A stretch of 64,000 bases of DNA, from assembly GCF_000734895.2 (NCBI RefSeq), contig NZ_CP011382.1, forward strand, positions 5,124,700-5,188,699, read 5' to 3'. The notes beneath the pieces are model-generated. The model was not told the DNA's origin and made no database searches. It was given only the letters and a program-made list of their open reading frames with translations. Shown piece after piece: positions 59,989-64,000 of this stretch (its first letter is position 1; every line of letters starts with the position of its first letter). The position numbers and the translations under genes are program-made. This DNA is from Calothrix sp. 336/3 (GTDB lineage Bacteria; Cyanobacteriota; Cyanobacteriia; Cyanobacteriales; Nostocaceae).

Positions 59989-61188
59989 ATGCATAATTCT
60001 GTAAATATGACAAACTGGAATGATATTGACAATTTGACAATTAAGACAAGAGATCAAGGAAGACAACAACCAAGAATATTAGTTATGTCTATGCGGGGCT
60101 TATATTCAGAAGCATTTCGTTCGGCTGAATATGAGTTTGAAGATATAATTTGTAACTTTGATCATGCAGAATTAATGACACCAACTCCTAATGTGAGTTT
60201 ACCCAATTCTGTCAAAAAGAAAATATTTAATTATGTCGGCTTAAATCTTAAAAAATCTCACCTACTCAAATCTCATTGTCACGATTTAGAAATTAATCAA
60301 GAGTATGATTTATTCTTCTTTGTTTGTCAGCATTTTTGGGATTTATCTTGTTTGAATTCAATTCATAAATGGCGCGATAAATGTAAAAAAGCAGTTTTAT
60401 GGATAGATGAAATTTGGTTTAAAGAATTAAAAGATAATAAAACAAAACTCTGCTTTGATTTAGTTAAAGAATTTGACTATATCTTTACAACTCAAAGTGG
60501 GAGTGTAGAAGGAATTTCGCGTGTAACTAAATGTCCTGCTTATTCCTTACCCTACGGAGTTGATACCATTAAATTTTGTCCTTATCCCCAAATTGTTAAA
60601 CGTAATATCGATGTTTATAGTATTGGTAGGCGTTCAGTATCTATTCATCAAGATTTACTAGAGTTGTCGAAAAGTAAAAAACTATTTTATGTCTATGATA
60701 CCCTTAAGGGTTTAAATATGTGCGACTATCAAGAACATCGCCATTTATATATCCAGATGATTCAACATAGTCGGTATTTTATTGCCCATAAAGCTAAATT
60801 TGATGCTCATAAGCAAACAGGGGGTCAGGAAGAATTAGGTTCTCGCTTTTTTGAAGGTGCAGCAGCAGGAGCAGTGATGATAGGAACTCCTCCCGAATGT
60901 GAAGCTTTTCAAAGACATTTTGACTGGTCAGATGCAGTTATTCCTATTTCTGGAAATTCTCCTAGTATCAGAGATATTATTCAAGAATTGGATGCTCATC
61001 CTCAAAAAGCCATAGCTATTAGAAAAAACAATATCATTAATTCTCTCTTACGCCATGATTGGGTGTACCGTTGGGAAGCCATTTTAGAGAAAGTTGGTTT
61101 AAATATAACGCCTGCAATGAATAAAAGAAAGCTATATCTCAGTAATTTAGCCACATTAGTTGCAGACTCTCAAATAGATTTGTCATAA
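59989..61188 (+). CDS. GT-B family glycosyltransferase (group 1 C-terminal type)
   Basis: 399 residues, Cys- and Lys-rich. C-terminal segment GGQEELGSRFFEGAAAGAVM then GTPPECEAFQRHFDW is typical of the Glyco_trans_1_2 group, where the Glu binds the donor sugar. Two Mets (59989 and 60007) could start it. Last gene of the plus-strand operon, 10 bp after GH5. Confidence 0.8.
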   Translation: MHNSVNMTNWNDIDNLTIKTRDQGRQQPRILVMSMRGLYSEAFRSAEYEFEDIICNFDHAELMTPTPNVSLPNSVKKKIFNYVGLNLKKSHLLKSHCHDLEINQEYDLFFFVCQHFWDLSCLNSIHKWRDKCKKAVLWIDEIWFKELKDNKTKLCFDLVKEFDYIFTTQSGSVEGISRVTKCPAYSLPYGVDTIKFCPYPQIVKRNIDVYSIGRRSVSIHQDLLELSKSKKLFYVYDTLKGLNMCDYQEHRHLYIQMIQHSRYFIAHKAKFDAHKQTGGQEELGSRFFEGAAAGAVMIGTPPECEAFQRHFDWSDAVIPISGNSPSIRDIIQELDAHPQKAIAIRKNNIINSLLRHDWVYRWEAILEKVGLNITPAMNKRKLYLSNLATLVADSQIDLS

Positions 61189-61825
61189 TTTTGTGATTTT
61201 TGCATTAGATGTCAAAAGGACTATGAGGACTTACATAAAAGTACCCTTGGCAATGGTAATATTATCCTGAAAAAGCTGCTCTGCATCTACATAGATTGCA
61301 ACTACATGAAAATAGTGGTTTTGGCTATTATTTGTGTAAACCATGACTATACTGTTGCGATTTTATCTGAGAAAATTACACCCTAATTGTATCTTGCACA
61401 ATTCAACCTAGCTCCTATACTGGTATAGTAAGTATCTCGTATTCTGAAAAGCAATTATAACAGATAAACTATCAGTTGAAATAGGAAAAAAGTCATAACA
61501 GAACTGTGACTTTAGGGCTAATTTTGTTATAGATATTCATGACTTTATGTACATAATAAAATTACTTAAATCATGACTTTATTCTCATGTCATAGTTAAA
61601 TAAAGTCTTTTACAGTAGATTTACTTGAATCAACCAAACTTACTTATACGCAATTCAAAAATAGCAAAGTATTGTATAAGACAATCAGATTCAGTAAAGA
61701 TACTACGAAACTATAAAGATAATTTCATACTGAATATTGATATTCGGAGCAACTACCATTTATCTGATTGAACCATGAGTGAGGTTTGCAAGTAAAAAAT
61801 ACCAACTCAATGAGGTTGTAGGATC
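61189..61825. promoter_or_regulatory. spacer with paired TCATGACTTTAT direct repeats
   Basis: A 637-bp spacer. TCATGACTTTAT occurs at 61537-61548 and 61571-61582, 34 bp apart, with an inverted partial copy (AAAGTCATAA) near 61490. The repeats lie 240-290 bp upstream of the next gene and could bind a regulator. No frame is evident. Confidence 0.4.
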
Positions 61826-62176
61826 GTGAAACGTCAAATTTTTGCACTTCTGATGGCACTTCCCCTGGGGACTGTATCCTTGCTTCCAGAATCAGCATCA
61901 GCAACCGAGATGTATTCCCAATTTAACTCTACCCATAATTCACCTATAGTTGTTGCTCAACGACGGGAAGAGTATCGAGGTAGAGACAACAGAGGGAATA
62001 GAGACAACAGAGGTGATAGATACAACAGAAGTGACAGATACAACAGGACTGACAGATACAACAGAGGTGATAGATACAACAGATATGGTCACAGAATGTG
62101 GGTGAAAGGTCATTGGGAAAGAAACCGCTATGGTCGCCGTATATGGGTTCCAGGTCACTGGGTTTATCGTCGTTAA
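61826..62176 (+). CDS. secreted Arg/Asn/Asp/Tyr repeat protein with GHW motifs
   Basis: A 116-residue protein starting at GTG with TAGGAT upstream. Residues 1-26 are a signal peptide (FALLMALPLGTVSLL...SASA). The middle has RDNRGNRDNRG then DRYNR(S/T/G) units at 6-residue period. The C-terminus holds MWVKGHWERNRYGRRIWVPG and a second GHW, the W-x-x-GHW pattern of small exported cyanobacterial proteins. Strongly basic. Function unknown. Confidence 0.7.
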   Translation: MKRQIFALLMALPLGTVSLLPESASATEMYSQFNSTHNSPIVVAQRREEYRGRDNRGNRDNRGDRYNRSDRYNRTDRYNRGDRYNRYGHRMWVKGHWERNRYGRRIWVPGHWVYRR

Positions 62177-62731
62177 GAATGGAAACATTTCAACTTTGTA
62201 GTTAAAACTTTTCCAGGGTGAACCCGTATTACCGAATTACTGAGTAGTGCTTTTTCAGTAACATAATATACGTATCCGCAAATTAGCATCAAAACCTTGC
62301 ACAGTAGGTTCAAAGCCTAAATTTTCGGATAAGTCTAATCTTTTACCCGACACCCGACAAGCTCAAATGCCCCAGGTTGATTACCTGCGGGCTTTTTGTC
62401 TAGGAAGTGGCACTGAAGAATATAGGAATTTACATAAGTCTTCGACTTTGCTCAGACTGATACCGAGGAAAGTTGAAGTGCAACAGAGGTTTTCCTTAAT
62501 TTTTATGAGGGGAATTTTTAAGACTTGGGATACGCCTAGCACTTGACCAGAAAAATTAAATTTATCATGAAGTCTTTCTCCGCGATCGCCCGGAAACTCA
62601 AGATATCTTGTTTGCCAGATGCCGCGCGATCGCTTATAAAATTAATATAGTTAATAACTTATTTTCGGTTGGCATTTTTACTCAAATCAAAATAAATGTA
62701 TTCAAATATTTTTGCAAGGGAGCATGGCGGT
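62177..62731. other. intergenic region with a terminator
   Basis: About 555 bp. It carries the terminator at 62369-62397 and several HIP1 octamers near 62581-62635. No other gene is seen. Confidence 0.6.
62369..62397 (+). terminator. rho-independent terminator
   Basis: GCCC-CAGGT and ACCTG-C-GGGC pair around TGATT with one bulged C, followed by TTTTTG. It lies 190 nt after the repeat-protein gene. Confidence 0.8.
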
Positions 62732-63040
62732 ATGGATATGCAAGTCCTGAGAGAACGTGCGGGACTTAGTCGTGCAGAGGTTGCCTTTAGGCTTGCAATC
62801 AGCGAAACAAGTGTTCGTAACTGGGAAGCAGGACGTACTGAACCGACAATGACACCGAAAAAGTACTTAGAGGCAATCAGGTTATTTAAATGCACACCAG
62901 AAGAACTAGCCGCAGCCAGTGAAAAATCTATTAATCAAAGACATAAACGCAAACCTGGTAGACCAAGAAGATTTCCCAATAACCCACTTCCTACAGTTGC
63001 TCAAGTGCCTCAGGTGGTTGATGCATCGGTTTGTGGATAA
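62732..63040 (+). CDS. XRE-family helix-turn-helix regulator
   Basis: About 102 residues from ATG 62732 (MDMQVLRERAGLSRAEVAF), with GGGAG 9 nt upstream; a longer frame starts 36 nt earlier. The HTH reads RAEVAFRLAISETSVRNWEAG. The tail is basic (KRKPGRPRRFP), AT-hook-like. Located 210 bp upstream of the pyruvate dehydrogenase gene; a regulatory link is possible but unproved. Confidence 0.85.
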   Translation: MDMQVLRERAGLSRAEVAFRLAISETSVRNWEAGRTEPTMTPKKYLEAIRLFKCTPEELAAASEKSINQRHKRKPGRPRRFPNNPLPTVAQVPQVVDASVCG

Positions 63041-63250
63041 GCAATATTACATATTTTCCAAAATTTAGTGTAACTTTTACCACCTTCACTAAATCACAAT
63101 TGCATCAGGAAATCGTCCCGATAGTCATTTTTTGTGTCTTTGGCTTCTAGACAACTCATATCTTTTATGCAAGTCGTGCCATTCTGCACCGTATTTGCTA
63201 CGGATGCGCGATAAGATTCTAAAACAAGAATCGCATGATTTTAAAGTCTA

Positions 63251-64000
63251 ATGGCAGAAACACTATTCTTCAACGCTCTGCGGGAAGCCATTGATGAGGA
63301 AATGGCACGGGACTCCACTGTATTTGTTTTGGGGGAAGATGTAGGACATTATGGGGGTTCCTACAAAGTTACCAAAGACTTATGTCAGAAATATGGAGAC
63401 CTCCGCGTACTCGATACTCCCATTGCCGAAAATAGTTTTACAGGTTTGGCTGTGGGAGCCGCGATGACGGGTTTACGTCCGATTATCGAAGGGATGAACA
63501 TGGGCTTTTTGCTCCTTGCCTTCAATCAAATTTCTAACAACGCTGGGATGCTGCGTTATACCTCTGGCGGAAACTTTAAGATTCCGATGGTAATTCGTGG
63601 TCCTGGTGGGGTTGGTAGACAGTTAGGTGCGGAACATTCCCAACGTTTGGAAGCCTATTTTCAAGCTGTACCAGGGTTGAAAATCGTGGCTTGTTCTACC
63701 CCATACAATGCAAAAGGGCTGTTGAAGTCTGCCATCCGTGATGATAACCCTGTACTGTTCTTTGAACACGTTTTACTTTACAACCTGAAAGAAGATTTGC
63801 CAGAGGAAGAATATCTTGTACCCCTGGATAAGGCAGAGGTTGTACGTCGAGGTAAGGACGTAACAATTCTTACCTATTCTCGGATGCGTCATCATGTGAT
63901 GCAAGCGGTAAAAACCTTAGAAAAGCAAGGGTATGACCCAGAAGTCATTGATTTGATTTCCTTGAAACCCTTAGATTTTGATACCATAGGTGCATCAGTA
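63251..64000 (+). CDS. pdhB: pyruvate dehydrogenase E1 component, beta subunit (5' part)
   Basis: The first 250 codons are present; the gene runs off the right edge. It begins [20 protein letters not shown] and holds [33 protein letters not shown] and [18 protein letters not shown], all typical of E1 beta. With the alpha subunit it decarboxylates pyruvate using thiamine diphosphate. Confidence 0.96.
   Translation, partial: MAETLFFNALREAIDEEMARDSTVFVLGEDVGHYGGSYKVTKDLCQKYGDLRVLDTPIAENSFTGLAVGAAMTGLRPIIEGMNMGFLLLAFNQISNNAGMLRYTSGGNFKIPMVIRGPGGVGRQLGAEHSQRLEAYFQAVPGLKIVACSTPYNAKGLLKSAIRDDNPVLFFEHVLLYNLKEDLPEEEYLVPLDKAEVVRRGKDVTILTYSRMRHHVMQAVKTLEKQGYDPEVIDLISLKPLDFDTIGASV

Overview
The window comes from a cyanobacterium, most likely a filamentous one of the Nostocales type. 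The evidence is the frequent HIP1 octamer GCGATCGC, the heptanucleotide tandem repeats (STRR) in spacers, the dark-operative protochlorophyllide reductase genes chlL and chlN, the NDH-1 subunit gene ndhN, and a ribosomal protein cluster with the cyanobacterial/plastid gene order. The genus cannot be fixed from the sequence alone. I see no prophage, no intact insertion sequence and no CRISPR array.

Layout. Positions 1-5.8 kb hold the 3' end of polA, an alpha/beta hydrolase, a MazF-type toxin with its UPF0175-type antitoxin, a LapA-like membrane protein, a RecB/Cas4-type nuclease with an iron-sulfur cysteine pattern, and a beta-propeller/transglutaminase protein. Positions 6.4-16.2 kb hold a P2A calcium-type ATPase, recF, MgtC, a PEP-synthase-like protein with a degraded ATP-grasp motif, several unknown genes and an Rpn-type nuclease with a 12-bp tandem repeat. 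Positions 16.3-19.5 kb hold the chlL - DUF5331 - chlN operon on the minus strand, apparently ended by a terminator built from two HIP1 palindromes.

Positions 21-39.1 kb are one long minus-strand block of translation genes: rplC-rplD-rplW-rplB-rpsS-rplV-rpsC-rplP-rpmC-rpsQ-rplN-rplX-rplE-rpsH-rplF-rplR-rpsE-rplO-secY-adk-infA-rpmJ-rpsM-rpsK-rpoA-rplQ-truA-rplM-rpsI-rpmE-prfA. rpsJ, rpsN and rpmD are absent from the block. Several spacers contain heptad repeats. rpsK and rpoA are separated by an unusually long spacer with a hairpin near the rpoA start. A terminator-like hairpin follows prfA.

Positions 40-50.3 kb are a mixed region: a PEP-CTERM-like secreted protein, ndhN, two small PD-(D/E)XK proteins, an SGNH hydrolase, a DUF2085 membrane protein, moaC, tRNA-Arg(ACG), an MFS transporter, a GT2 glycosyltransferase, and a closely spaced divergent pair made of an NlpC/P60 peptidase and a class A beta-lactamase-fold serine hydrolase. 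Positions 50.3-61.2 kb are an exopolysaccharide locus: flippase, Wzc-like autokinase, O-antigen ligase/polymerase, three GT-B glycosyltransferases and a membrane-anchored GH5 glycanase. The window ends with a repeat-rich secreted peptide, an XRE regulator and the 5' part of the pyruvate dehydrogenase E1 beta gene.

Nothing here is a clear-cut new defence system. The best candidates for undescribed biology are: the GH5-containing polysaccharide locus, the DUF5331 linker protein with repeated FGD motifs inside the chlLN operon, the degenerate PEP-synthase-like protein with two mutually exclusive leader hairpins, the antitoxin with a duplicated 16-residue insert, and the shared ATCGAGAAAA-type repeats around the mgtC gene pair.
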